This document shows positions 7,938-19,086 of a stretch of DNA of 64,000 bases, piece after piece. Positions within the stretch are counted from its first letter, which is position 1; every line of letters begins with the position of its first letter. The position numbers and the translations under genes were made by a program. The notes below the pieces were generated by a model. That model saw only the letters and a program-made list of their open reading frames with translations, did no database searches and was not told the origin of the DNA. Origin of the DNA: NCED01 sp035493955. Lineage in GTDB: Bacteria > Pseudomonadota > Alphaproteobacteria > Caulobacterales > Caulobacteraceae. The stretch spans positions 1 through 64,000 of the forward strand of contig DATJHI010000016.1 in the NCBI GenBank assembly GCA_035493955.1, written 5' to 3'.

Positions 7938-10136
7938 ATGCGGGGAAGGTTAATCTATCTCATCCTGGCTTGGCTCACGCTGAGCGCCTCCGAAGCGCGG
8001 GCCGCAGCGGCCGCCCCGTCCAGTTGCACCTTGAACAAGCTTGCCGAGTTCCCGGTGACCATGGTGGGGATGAGGCCGATGATCTCCGCCAAGATCAACG
8101 GCCAGGAGGTCCGCCTGTTCATCGACAGCGGGGCCTTCTTCAGCACCATCTCGGCCGACGGGGCCAAGCGGCTCGGGCTTCCACTCTCGCCCGCCCCGTT
8201 CGGCTTTCAGATCAGCGGCGCCGGCGGTCGGGAAACCCCCAGCATCGCCACGGCCAAGAGCTTCGAAGTCGGCCCCTTCTCCTTTGCCAATGCCGAGTTC
8301 CTGACCAGCCCCCGGGCCGGCCTGGATTCGGGGGGCGTGGGTCTGCTGGGCCAAAACCTGCTGAACGCCGCCGACATCGAATATGATCTCGCCAACGGCG
8401 TGGTGCGTCTGATCCGTCCGGGCAAGGGTTGCGGGAAGGCGCCCCGGGCCTATTGGGCCCAGACCTACTCCGAGGTGGAGATCGAGCCGACCGACAACCC
8501 GCTCTCGCCTCAGATCATCGCCAAGGTGACGGTGAACGGTCACCAGTTCCGCGCCATGTTCGACACCGGGGCGGGAATGTCCGCCATGTCGCTGCTGGCG
8601 GCGACCCGCATAGGCGTCACGGCTCAATCCAAAGGGGCGGTTTCGGCCGGGAACAGCGGCGGTTTCGGTCCGCGCCGGTTCGAGACCTGGACGGCGCCGG
8701 TCGATAGTTTTTCGATCGGCGACGAAACCGTCAAGAACACGAGGCTGCGTTTCGGCGACATGGAATTGAACCGGGCCGACATGCTGATTGGCCCCGACTT
8801 CTTCCTGTCGCATCGGATCTACGTCGCCAAGGACCAGAACAAGATCTACGTGACCTACAACGGCGGGCCGGTGTTCAACTTGGCGTCGGGGGCTTCCACG
8901 AGCGCCCCGTCCACGGCTCCGCCGCGCGCCGATGCGCAGCCGCCGGCCCAGGCCGCTCCCATCGATGCGGACGGCTTCAGTCGCCGCGCGGCCGCGTCCG
9001 TCTCCCGCCGAGATTTCGCCGGCGCCATCGCCGACTATAGCCGCGCGGTAGAGTTGGAGCCCAAGGTCGCCAAGCACCTTTATGACCGCGCCGTCGCCCG
9101 GCTCGACAACCGCCAGCCGGTGCTGGCCATGGCCGATCTGGGAGAGGCCCTGCGGTTGCAACCGGACTATCCTGAAGCCCTGGTGACCCGTGGTGCGCTC
9201 TATCTGACCCAGCGCGACGAAGCCAGGGCGCGCCCCGACTTCGAGGCGGCCTTGAAGCTGCAGCAGCCGGGCGTCCCGATAAGGCTGACCATCGCCGCGG
9301 CCTACGAACGGATGTCGCTGTATGAGGCTGCGATCGGTCATTACGACAAATGGATCGAGGAACATCCTAAGGACCAGAACCTGGCCAACGTCCTCAACAG
9401 CCGTTGCCGGGCCCGGGCGCTCTGGAACCATGAGCTCGACAAGGCCCTGGCCGATTGCGACGCGGCGCTCAGGATGCGGCCGCACACCGCGAATTTCCTC
9501 GATAGCCGCGGTCTGGTGCGTCTGCGCCTTGGCCAGTTCGACCAGGCCATCGCCGATTATGACGAGGCGCTGAAACTGCAGCCGAAGCAGGCGTGGTCGC
9601 TTTACGCCAGAGGTCTGGCCAAGCAGGGCAAGGCCCTGAAGGCGGACGCGGCCGCCGACATGGCCGCTGCCGTGGCCATGGACGCCACGGTCGCCGCCCG
9701 GAGCAGGCAGTATGGCCTGACGCCCGCCGGTTCAGGCCCCGCGTCAACCCCGATCGCCGCGGGCCCTTCGCAGCCTCCACCGCCACAGCCGAAGCTTCCT
9801 ATCGTCATCCAGTCGCCGAACGCCAATCCGGGTTGGCTGATCAGGCCCTCCTACGAGCAGACCGCGTTCTACTATCCTGAGCGGGCGCAACGGCTTTCGG
9901 TGGCGGGCAATGCGGTCGTCCAATGCAAGGTCGCCGCCGACGGCGCCGTGACCGACTGTTCCGTCGTGGAGGAAAATCCCGTCGACTTCGGGTTTGGGGC
10001 GGCGGCCATAAAGTTGTTGACCGCCTACGCTCAGTTCTCGCCAAAGATCGCCGAAGGTCACATTGTCGCCGGCGCCTCCATCAAGGTGCCGATAGCTTTC
10101 AGTACGGCGCCTCGGCCCGCGCCCGCGGCCCCTTGA
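7938..10136 (+). CDS. exported retropepsin-like aspartic protease with TPR repeats and TonB-like C-terminus
   Basis: A 732-residue exported fusion protein. After a signal peptide (RLIYLILAWLTLSASEARA) come two retropepsin-like domains, with active-site motifs FIDSGAFFSTIS (Asp63) and MFDTGAGMSAMS (Asp209). Two such motifs in one chain could fold as an intramolecular dimer. About five TPR repeats follow (residues 350-590: GAIADYSRAVELEPK, QAIADYDEALKLQP), then a proline-rich linker and a TonB-C-like domain (YPERAQRLSVAGNAVVQCKV, residues 635-722). I preferred the ATG at 7938 over an in-frame start at 7887 because it begins the signal peptide. The substrate is unknown. It converges on the cupin gene with a 4-base gap. 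Confidence 0.8.
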   Translation: MRGRLIYLILAWLTLSASEARAAAAAPSSCTLNKLAEFPVTMVGMRPMISAKINGQEVRLFIDSGAFFSTISADGAKRLGLPLSPAPFGFQISGAGGRETPSIATAKSFEVGPFSFANAEFLTSPRAGLDSGGVGLLGQNLLNAADIEYDLANGVVRLIRPGKGCGKAPRAYWAQTYSEVEIEPTDNPLSPQIIAKVTVNGHQFRAMFDTGAGMSAMSLLAATRIGVTAQSKGAVSAGNSGGFGPRRFETWTAPVDSFSIGDETVKNTRLRFGDMELNRADMLIGPDFFLSHRIYVAKDQNKIYVTYNGGPVFNLASGASTSAPSTAPPRADAQPPAQAAPIDADGFSRRAAASVSRRDFAGAIADYSRAVELEPKVAKHLYDRAVARLDNRQPVLAMADLGEALRLQPDYPEALVTRGALYLTQRDEARARPDFEAALKLQQPGVPIRLTIAAAYERMSLYEAAIGHYDKWIEEHPKDQNLANVLNSRCRARALWNHELDKALADCDAALRMRPHTANFLDSRGLVRLRLGQFDQAIADYDEALKLQPKQAWSLYARGLAKQGKALKADAAADMAAAVAMDATVAARSRQYGLTPAGSGPASTPIAAGPSQPPPPQPKLPIVIQSPNANPGWLIRPSYEQTAFYYPERAQRLSVAGNAVVQCKVAADGAVTDCSVVEENPVDFGFGAAAIKLLTAYAQFSPKIAEGHIVAGASIKVPIAFSTAPRPAPAAP

Positions 10137-10140
10137 GCGC

Positions 10141-10629
10141 CTATTTCTCGCCTTCGAAATAGTCCGCCGGCTGGATCCGGCCCAGGGCCTTGATCGTGGC
10201 GGTCCTGAAATCGGCGTCCCTGATCCCCGCCGCATAGGCGACCTTGCCGGTGTCGGGGTATTCGACGATGTCTGCCCCGCCCAGGGTCGAAAAGGCCAGG
10301 TATTTCAATGGCGCGTCCGAGGTGTTGACGATCTGGTGCGCCTCCTTGCCGGCGGGGGAAGCGATCAGGTCGCCGGCGCGCAGGGTCAGGCGCTCGCCGT
10401 CGAGCCGCAACTCCCCCGTCCCCTCCAGCACATAGAACAGCTCGTGCAGGATGTGATGCCGGTGGAAGGGCCAGGCCCGCTTGCCCGGCTCGACCATCAC
10501 CAGGCTGCAGCCAAGCCCGACCGAGCCGACCAGGGGCCCCAGGCGGGCTATCCGGGCCGCGAAAGCCTGGCCGTCGCCGTTGTCCTTGATCTCCACCGTC
10601 TCCAGATTGACGATCCGCCGTTCCGCCAT
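10141..10629 (-). CDS. cupin-domain protein
   Basis: A 162-residue single-domain cupin. Cupin motif 1 is visible at about residues 56-76 (HRHHILHELFYVLEGTGEL), with histidines and a glutamate placed to bind a metal. Motif 2 is around AGDLIASPAGKEAHQIVN, with its histidine. The C-terminal 45 residues (YPDTGKVAYAAGIRDADF) resemble quercetinase- or sugar-related cupins that have a short helical tail. No substrate can be assigned. It is transcribed away from sidA/dnaE, from a start at 10629 with a 113-base spacer to the LexA box. Confidence 0.8.
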   Translation of the reverse strand: MAERRIVNLETVEIKDNGDGQAFAARIARLGPLVGSVGLGCSLVMVEPGKRAWPFHRHHILHELFYVLEGTGELRLDGERLTLRAGDLIASPAGKEAHQIVNTSDAPLKYLAFSTLGGADIVEYPDTGKVAYAAGIRDADFRTATIKALGRIQPADYFEGEK

Positions 10630-10742
10630 GGCCGCCTCCGTTCCGTCTTGCGTGGGAGGCTAACGATCAAGATTCCGTTCTGTCCATGGTCTGTCATGGC
10701 CATCCCACGTCGCCCCTTGACGATGAGAACAAACCATGAAAA

Positions 10743-10757
10743 GAACGAAGACAGAAC
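10743..10757 (+). promoter_or_regulatory. LexA (SOS) box
   Basis: GAAC at 10743-10746 and GAAC at 10754-10757 are separated by exactly seven bases; on the other strand this is GTTC-N7-GTTC, the direct-repeat LexA operator of alphaproteobacteria. It lies 22 bases before the ATG of the sidA-like gene, where a bound repressor would block transcription. A TTGACG hexamer at 10717-10722 could be the -35 element, with the box covering the -10/start region. A third GAAC at 10727-10730 is out of register (12-base gap). Confidence 0.85.
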
Positions 10758-10779
10758 ATGGAATGTGAAGGGACTTCCG

Positions 10780-10869
10780 ATGATCCGTCTGGCGCGTGAC
10801 TCCATGGCCCTTGCTTCGGTGGCCGGCTTCGTTTGGATGGTCTGTACGGCGGCCCACATGGTGGGCTGA
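10780..10869 (+). CDS. sidA: SidA-like SOS-induced cell division inhibitor peptide (29 residues)
   Basis: A 29-codon gene with AAGGGA Shine-Dalgarno at 10768-10773. The peptide has a short basic N-terminus (MIRLARDS) and one hydrophobic segment from about residue 9 to 28 (MALASVAGFVWMVCTAAH), so it should be a single-pass inner-membrane peptide. In Caulobacter crescentus, SidA is a 29-residue inner-membrane peptide, induced through LexA, that inhibits division by acting on FtsW. Here the exact length, the membrane character, the LexA box just upstream and the position beside dnaE all fit; from memory the Caulobacter gene is also next to dnaE. I did not align the two sequences. Confidence 0.85.
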   Translation: MIRLARDSMALASVAGFVWMVCTAAHMVG

Positions 10870-10896
10870 CGATTCGGGCGCGGGAGGGCAGGGGGC

Positions 10897-14334
<3,438 letters not shown>

Positions 14335-14379
14335 GGGCGGCGCGGAGGCGCACGGCAAGACCCCTATCCCATAGGAGGA

Positions 14380-14589
14380 TTAGGGCGCTTCCCAACTGCG
14401 CTCTTCGTCGTGCTCGCCGGGCATCGCCAGATCAGGCTGCTTTTGGATCAAGGCTATGCGGTCTTCGGCCAGTCGCTCCCAATGTTCCGCCATCTTGAGC
14501 ATCTGGTCGCGGTGTTCGGCCGAATCCATGGTGGTGGCCAACCCGCGGCACTCCTTGGCGTGGAGACGGTACTCTGAGGCTTTCTTCAT
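14380..14589 (-). CDS. small helical protein related to the PAS-protein tail next door
   Basis: A 69-residue, charged, mostly helical protein of unknown function. Its core (YRLHAKECRGLATTMDSAEHRDQ, then MLKMAEHWERLAEDRIAL) matches a module common as small stand-alone proteins in alphaproteobacteria, in which a Cys-Arg-x-Leu-Ala helix is followed by a second helix ending in LAE. The same pattern forms the end of the PAS protein encoded 98 bases upstream (QARRCRRLADNVGDVQAAET, then LIRLAEEYDTKADAL). It could be a dimerisation or signalling helix pair. The ATG start and both flanks are clean, and it is convergent with dnaE. Confidence 0.7.
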   Translation of the reverse strand: MKKASEYRLHAKECRGLATTMDSAEHRDQMLKMAEHWERLAEDRIALIQKQPDLAMPGEHDEERSWEAP

Positions 14590-14687
14590 ATTTCACTCAA
14601 CCCATCGGCCGGGCGTTCGTTCAACGTGCAGTTGATTATAAATAGCCCGGTGGGCGCGGTTGACGCAGAAGTGTAGGGCGGGGGCAG

Positions 14688-15272
14688 TTACACGCGCGCG
14701 GGTAAAAGGGCGCCCAACTTGGCCTGCAGCGCGTCGGCTTTGGTGTCGTATTCCTCGGCCAATCGGATAAGGGTCTCGGCGGCTTGGACGTCGCCGACAT
14801 TGTCCGCAAGCCGCCGGCATCGTCGCGCTTGCGCGCGGAAATCCTGGGCGCGGACCTCATCGGTCACATCCTCAAGGATGTTGACGGCGCCCCTGAACTT
14901 CCCATCCTTGTCGAAGATCGGCGTCGGCCAGGGACGGAAGTTCACCCGCGTGCCGTCTGGCCGCTCGGCCACCGCGGTCACCCCTCGGATAGGGCGCTGG
15001 GTATTGATCGCCACCGCCATCGGGCATTCGTCGTGCGGTAAAAACTCGCCTGCGTTGGTGTAGAGCCGCCAGGTCACGCACCAGCGATCCCGTCCGACTT
15101 CCGGTCGTCGGCCCGTAAAATCGATGCACGCGGAGTTGAAATAGGTGACGACGCCATCTTCGTCGGTCACGTAGATGGCCGCCCGGAGTTGATCCAGCGC
15201 GTCACGCAGCGCCTTTTCCCCTGCCGCTGCGGCGCCCAGCGCCCGCTCTACAAGGCCTTCGAGATCAGTCAT
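14688..15272 (-). CDS. PAS-domain protein with C-terminal helical module
   Basis: A 194-residue soluble sensor without an output enzyme. A coiled-coil-like helix (residues 5-30) leads into a PAS domain (about 30-145: AAIYVTDEDGVVTYFNSACIDFTGR, then the PAC end GKFRGAVNILEDVTDEV). The C-terminal 45 residues (ARRCRRLADNVGD, ETLIRLAEEYDTKADAL) form the helix pair seen in the neighbouring 69-residue protein. It lies 66 bases downstream of a hybrid histidine kinase on the same strand and may pass a signal to it, but that is inference from position only. Confidence 0.82.
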   Translation of the reverse strand: MTDLEGLVERALGAAAAGEKALRDALDQLRAAIYVTDEDGVVTYFNSACIDFTGRRPEVGRDRWCVTWRLYTNAGEFLPHDECPMAVAINTQRPIRGVTAVAERPDGTRVNFRPWPTPIFDKDGKFRGAVNILEDVTDEVRAQDFRAQARRCRRLADNVGDVQAAETLIRLAEEYDTKADALQAKLGALLPARV

Positions 15273-15338
15273 CGGCTGGCGCCTTCAGACCGCACACGAG
15301 CCCAAGCGGAATGCCAGGTTCAGGGCGAACGTCCTGCC

Positions 15339-17546
15339 TCATTCGTACGCCCCTTCGTCCAACACGTCGCGCACTTTCGAAGCCAACTCGCTGGATCCGA
15401 AGGGTTTCGTGATCAGGCGTACGCCCTTGTCCAAGCGGCCGTGGTGAATGATGGCGTTCCGCGCGTACCCCGTTGTGAAGAGCACCTTGAGGCCTGGCCG
15501 CGCCTTACACGCCTGTTCGACGACCTGCGCTCCGGTCATGCCGCCGGGCAGCACGACATCGGTAAATAGCAGGTCCACCCGCGTCTGGCGCTCAAGCAAC
15601 CGCAGCGCCGATGGACCGTCGTGGGCCTCGATTACCCGATAGCCCAGCTCCCGCAGGATATCGACCGAATAGGTCCGCACATCGTCGTCGTCTTCAAGGA
15701 CCAGGATCGTTTCGTCCGCGTCGCCGTCCGGGGCCGGCAGATCATCCTCCGCGTCGGCCTCGGCGGTTTCCTGAGAGAGCAGGCGGGGGAGATAGATCTT
15801 CACCGTCGTGCCTTGGCCCACCTCGGAATAGATCTTCACGTGGCCGCCGGATTGCTTCACGAACCCGTACACCTGACTCAGGCCAAGCCCGGTGCCGTGC
15901 CCTACGGCTTTGGTGGTGAAAAAGGGTTCGAAGGCGCGATCGACCGTGTCCCGGTCCATGCCCTTGCCGGTGTCGGAAACTGAGATTCCGACATATTGGC
16001 CCGGCGAAACCTCGGCATAGTTGGCCGCGTAGGCTTCATCGATGTGGGCATTGGCCGTTTCGATCGTGAGGCGGCCGCCCTGAGGCATCGCGTCCCTCGC
16101 GTTGACCGCGAGATTGAGAATTGCCGACTCCAACTCGTTCGCGTCGATTTCAACCTGCCAGAGGCCAGCGGCGAGCACCGTTTCCACCGCGACGGTTTCG
16201 CCCAGCGTGCGGTGGATCATCTCCGAAAGATTGGTGAGCACGGTGTTTATGTTGGCCGGCCTCGGATCGAGCGGCTGGCGACGTGAGAACGCCAGCAGCC
16301 GTCGCGTGAGAGTGGCGGCGCGTCGGGCGCCTTTCAGGGCCTGGTGGGCCGATCGCCGCAGCCGCGCCGAGTCTTCCGGCAGATTCCGCTCGATGGTGTC
16401 GAGGTTGCCGATGATCACCTGAAGCATGTTGTTAAAATCGTGCGCCACGCCGCCGGTCAGCTGGCCCACCGCTTCCATCTTTTGCGACTGCCGAAGCGCC
16501 TCCTCTTTGGCATGCAGCTCAGCCGTGCGCTCGGCGACCTGCTGCTCCAGGGTGGCGTTCAGTCCGCGCAGCGCTTCCTCCGCCTTGCGGCGTTCGGCCA
16601 CTTCGCGTTGGGTCGCCTGGGACAGCCTGGTGTTGTCGATGGCGACCGCAGCCTCGGCGGCCAGCCCCTCCATGCCGCGCTCCGACCGCTCGTCGAACAT
16701 GCCCGGCGTGGCGTGGCCGAAGAACAGGCCGCCCAGCACCTCTCCCGTCCGGGACATGACCGGCACCGCCAGGTAGGAGCGGACTGGAAGGTGGCCCTTT
16801 GGCATACCCTTGCGCGGCGCGTTCTTGCCGTAACGGGGGTCTTTGGTGATGTCGTCCGACCGTACGATGCCTTCGCCGTTGAAGGTCGGGGAGAAAACCG
16901 CCGTGTTGCGCGGCATGGGGAACTTAGAGAACGCCTCGATCGGGGCGCCGGAGAGGGTGTAGAGCATGTAGCTCTCGCCCCGGTCGTCCAGCAGATTGTA
17001 AAAGAACGCTCCAAACTCGGCGCCCGACAGCTCCACCCCGGCGTCCGTCACGATCTGGACGAGGCGGTGCAGATCAGTCTCTGCGGCGAGCTGCGAGCCG
17101 GCCCTGTTCAAGATCGACAGCGCCCGCCGTTCCTCGACGACGGCTTCTTCGGCCGCCCGTTGCCTCGATCGGTCGCGCAGGATTTTCACGCACCCCGTGA
17201 TCCGGCCGTCCTCGCCGCGGATGGGGTGCATCTCGCCGGCCGCCCAGACGCGGCTTCCGTCCTTGCGCAGCCGCCAACCTTCCTCGCCGCCGCCACGTCC
17301 CTTCGTGGCCGCATCGCGCAGTTCTCGCTGCAACTGACCCGCATCTGGGAAGAGGCAGTCGAGCGAGCAGCCCAGCATCTCCTCTTCCGTCCAGCCGAGG
17401 ATGCAGTGTGCGCCTTCGCTCCAGCTGGTGACCCTGCCCTCTGGGTCGGTGCTGATGATGGCCGTCTCCGTCGCCGACTGAACGATCTGCCGCCATTCGG
17501 CAGCGGAGATCATGTCCGGCCGGAATTTAGCGATGTTGTCACTCAT
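15339..17546 (-). CDS. hybrid histidine kinase, PAS-GAF-HisKA-HATPase-REC
   Basis: A soluble hybrid sensor kinase of 735 residues. Order: PAS (about 15-128; AIISTDPEGRVTSWSEGAHC), GAF (about 145-308), a coiled coil (312-358), HisKA with His369 in GVAHDFNNMLQ, HATPase with N box LAVNARDAM, G1 SDTGKGM and G2 GTGLGLS, and a C-terminal receiver with Asp663 in FTDVVLPGG and Lys in TKPFG. The AHDFNN H-box puts it in the HWE-free, FixL/PAS-rich class common in alphaproteobacteria. No transmembrane segment is visible, so it senses cytoplasmic cues. It is followed by the PAS protein and no partner regulator is adjacent. Confidence 0.93.
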   Translation of the reverse strand: MSDNIAKFRPDMISAAEWRQIVQSATETAIISTDPEGRVTSWSEGAHCILGWTEEEMLGCSLDCLFPDAGQLQRELRDAATKGRGGGEEGWRLRKDGSRVWAAGEMHPIRGEDGRITGCVKILRDRSRQRAAEEAVVEERRALSILNRAGSQLAAETDLHRLVQIVTDAGVELSGAEFGAFFYNLLDDRGESYMLYTLSGAPIEAFSKFPMPRNTAVFSPTFNGEGIVRSDDITKDPRYGKNAPRKGMPKGHLPVRSYLAVPVMSRTGEVLGGLFFGHATPGMFDERSERGMEGLAAEAAVAIDNTRLSQATQREVAERRKAEEALRGLNATLEQQVAERTAELHAKEEALRQSQKMEAVGQLTGGVAHDFNNMLQVIIGNLDTIERNLPEDSARLRRSAHQALKGARRAATLTRRLLAFSRRQPLDPRPANINTVLTNLSEMIHRTLGETVAVETVLAAGLWQVEIDANELESAILNLAVNARDAMPQGGRLTIETANAHIDEAYAANYAEVSPGQYVGISVSDTGKGMDRDTVDRAFEPFFTTKAVGHGTGLGLSQVYGFVKQSGGHVKIYSEVGQGTTVKIYLPRLLSQETAEADAEDDLPAPDGDADETILVLEDDDDVRTYSVDILRELGYRVIEAHDGPSALRLLERQTRVDLLFTDVVLPGGMTGAQVVEQACKARPGLKVLFTTGYARNAIIHHGRLDKGVRLITKPFGSSELASKVRDVLDEGAYE

Positions 17547-17840
17547 CCAGGCCTTCCCCTGTCCACCCGGTACGCTTGTCCTAGTCAGGAATTATTTGGC
17601 GCGTTCCGGCTAAAGGCGCCGTTCGATCGCCCGCCGTCTTTGTTTCCCCTTTGAACGGGCCGCTGCACAAGCGGAGCAATACCCAACGCTTACGCGACTA
17701 AACGGTTTCACTCCGCGAGGGCAAATCGATATCGGCGGTCCAGGGCGGGCCGCGCGCGGACGGTGTGCCGAACGTGGGCAACGCGCCACCCTTTGTCGCC
17801 TTCGACGACAGCTCCCGTTTCACGGCGGAGCCGAAAACCT

Positions 17841-17895
17841 CTCCTCCACCGTCCCGAAGAGGAGGGGGGTGAACGCGGAGCAGACGGAGGGGGGC
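17841..17895. repeat. G/C-rich intergenic repeat-like segment
   Basis: CTCCTC at 17841-17846 pairs with GAGGAG at 17859-17864, followed by GGGGGTGAACGCGGAG and ACGGAGGGGGG. The layout (CTCCTCC, loop, GAGGAGGGG, GTGNNCGCGGAGC, GGAGGGGG) resembles intergenic repeats remembered from Caulobacteraceae. It is degenerate compared with the repeat at 4456-4609. Confidence 0.4.
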
Positions 17896-17913
17896 GTCGA
17901 GCCCGCGCCGCCC

Positions 17914-17942
17914 TTGCCTTTTCCTGCGTTTGCGCCTATCCC
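17914..17942 (+). promoter_or_regulatory. candidate promoter of rpsB-tsf
   Basis: TTGCCT (17914-17919) and TATCCC (17937-17942) are separated by 17 bases, which fits the relaxed housekeeping promoter of alphaproteobacteria. Transcription would start near 17950 and give a leader of about 110 bases. The hexamers are imperfect, so this is only a candidate. Confidence 0.35.
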
Positions 17943-18057
17943 GCCCGCCATCTCACACGCAGACGTTCGGAAACGGCCGGGGAGACATCCCGCCGCCTCC
18001 GTTCCGGTCCCTTAGGGGTTTGTCTGCGGTGGCCAACCGGAAGAAAGCATAAACTCG

Positions 18058-18981
18058 ATGGCACTGCCTGAATTCAACATGCGTCAGCTCCTGGAAGCCG
18101 GCGCGCACTTCGGCCACCAGACCCACCGCTGGAACCCGAAGATGGAGCGCTACATCTTCGGTAGCCGCGCCAACATCCACATCATCGATCTATCGCAGTC
18201 GATCCCGCTGCTGCACCAGGCCTTGGTCAAGGTGCGCGAAGTCTCGGCCGCCGGCGGCCGCGTGCTGTTCGTCGGCACCAAGCGCCAGGCGTCGGACCCG
18301 GTGGCTGCGGCCGCCAAGCGCTGCGCCCAGTACTACGTCAACCACCGCTGGCTGGGCGGCACGCTCACCAACTGGCGCACCATCTCCCAGTCGATCGCGC
18401 GCCTGCGCGAACTGGAAGGCGTGCTGGACGGTTCGGGCGACGGCCGCACCAAGAAGGAGCTGCTGCAGCTGACCCGCGAGCGCGAGAAGCTCGAACTCAG
18501 CCTCGGCGGGATCAAGGACATGGGCGGCATCCCCGACCTGATGTTCGTGATCGACACCAACAAGGAGTCGATCGCCATCCTCGAGGCGCGCAAGCTGAAC
18601 ATCCCCGTGGTGGCCATCCTCGACACCAACTCGGATCCGGACGGCATCACCTATCCGATCCCCGGCAACGACGACGCCAGCCGCGCCCTGCAGCTCTATT
18701 GCGACCTGGTGGCCGACGCCGTGCTCGACGGTCTGGCCGCCGGCCAGTCGGCCCTGGGCGTCGACCTCGGCGCCGCCGAAGCCCCCCCGGCCGAGGCCAT
18801 CCTGCGCACCGAAGCTCCCGCCCCCAAGGCGCCTAAGGCCCCCAAGGCGGCCAAGGCCGCGCCGGCCGCTGCGGCTGAGCCGGCCGCTGAGGCTGCTCCG
18901 GCCGAACCCGTGGCCGAGGAAGCCGAGTTGCGCACCGAGGCCGCCCTGGACGCGGTCCAGGACGAGCCGGGCTCGGTCTGA
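18058..18981 (+). CDS. rpsB: 30S ribosomal protein S2
   Basis: Small-subunit protein S2. The start MALPEFNMRQLLEAGAHFGHQ and the blocks NPKMERYIFGSRANIHIIDL, HRWLGGTLTNWRTI and IPVVAILDTNSDPDGITYPIPGNDD are diagnostic. At 307 residues it is longer than the 240-260 of most S2 proteins: the last 55 or so residues are a low-complexity tail of Ala, Pro, Lys and Glu (KAPKAPKAAKAAPAAAAEP). The Shine-Dalgarno is weak (GGAAGAAAG in the leader). tsf follows after 105 bases that contain a strong hairpin, as in the conserved rpsB-tsf operon. Confidence 0.97.
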   Translation: MALPEFNMRQLLEAGAHFGHQTHRWNPKMERYIFGSRANIHIIDLSQSIPLLHQALVKVREVSAAGGRVLFVGTKRQASDPVAAAAKRCAQYYVNHRWLGGTLTNWRTISQSIARLRELEGVLDGSGDGRTKKELLQLTREREKLELSLGGIKDMGGIPDLMFVIDTNKESIAILEARKLNIPVVAILDTNSDPDGITYPIPGNDDASRALQLYCDLVADAVLDGLAAGQSALGVDLGAAEAPPAEAILRTEAPAPKAPKAPKAAKAAPAAAAEPAAEAAPAEPVAEEAELRTEAALDAVQDEPGSV

Positions 18982-19032
18982 CCTGACGTTTCGGCCCGGC
19001 CGCCGCCGGGTCGAGTTTGAAACCGAAATAGC

Positions 19033-19060
19033 CGCGCACCCGGGCCGACCCGGGTGCGCG
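19033..19060 (+). terminator. strong hairpin between rpsB and tsf (attenuator-like)
   Basis: CGCGCACCCGGG (19033-19044) and CCCGGGTGCGCG (19049-19060) form a perfect 12-bp stem with a CCGA tetraloop, 52 bases after the rpsB stop and 27 before the tsf start. Only TGTCTTT follows, so it probably reduces read-through or stabilises the upstream mRNA, allowing more S2 than EF-Ts mRNA or the reverse. Confidence 0.7.
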
Positions 19061-19086
19061 TGTCTTTGAACCATCGGAGGATTTCC

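Larger units (their letters stand above)
17547..18057. other. 511-base intergenic region between the histidine kinase and rpsB
   Basis: This spacer separates two divergent genes. I see no convincing ORF. It contains a G/C-rich repeat-like segment (17841-17895), a candidate promoter for rpsB (17914-17942) and about 110 bases of rpsB leader. The leader may carry autoregulation by S2, as known for rpsB in other bacteria, but I cannot identify a defined structure by eye. Confidence 0.5.

Noticed and set aside
10727..10746. GAAC pair with a 12-base spacer as a second LexA site
   Set aside because: The spacing does not fit the N7 operator; only 10743-10757 does.
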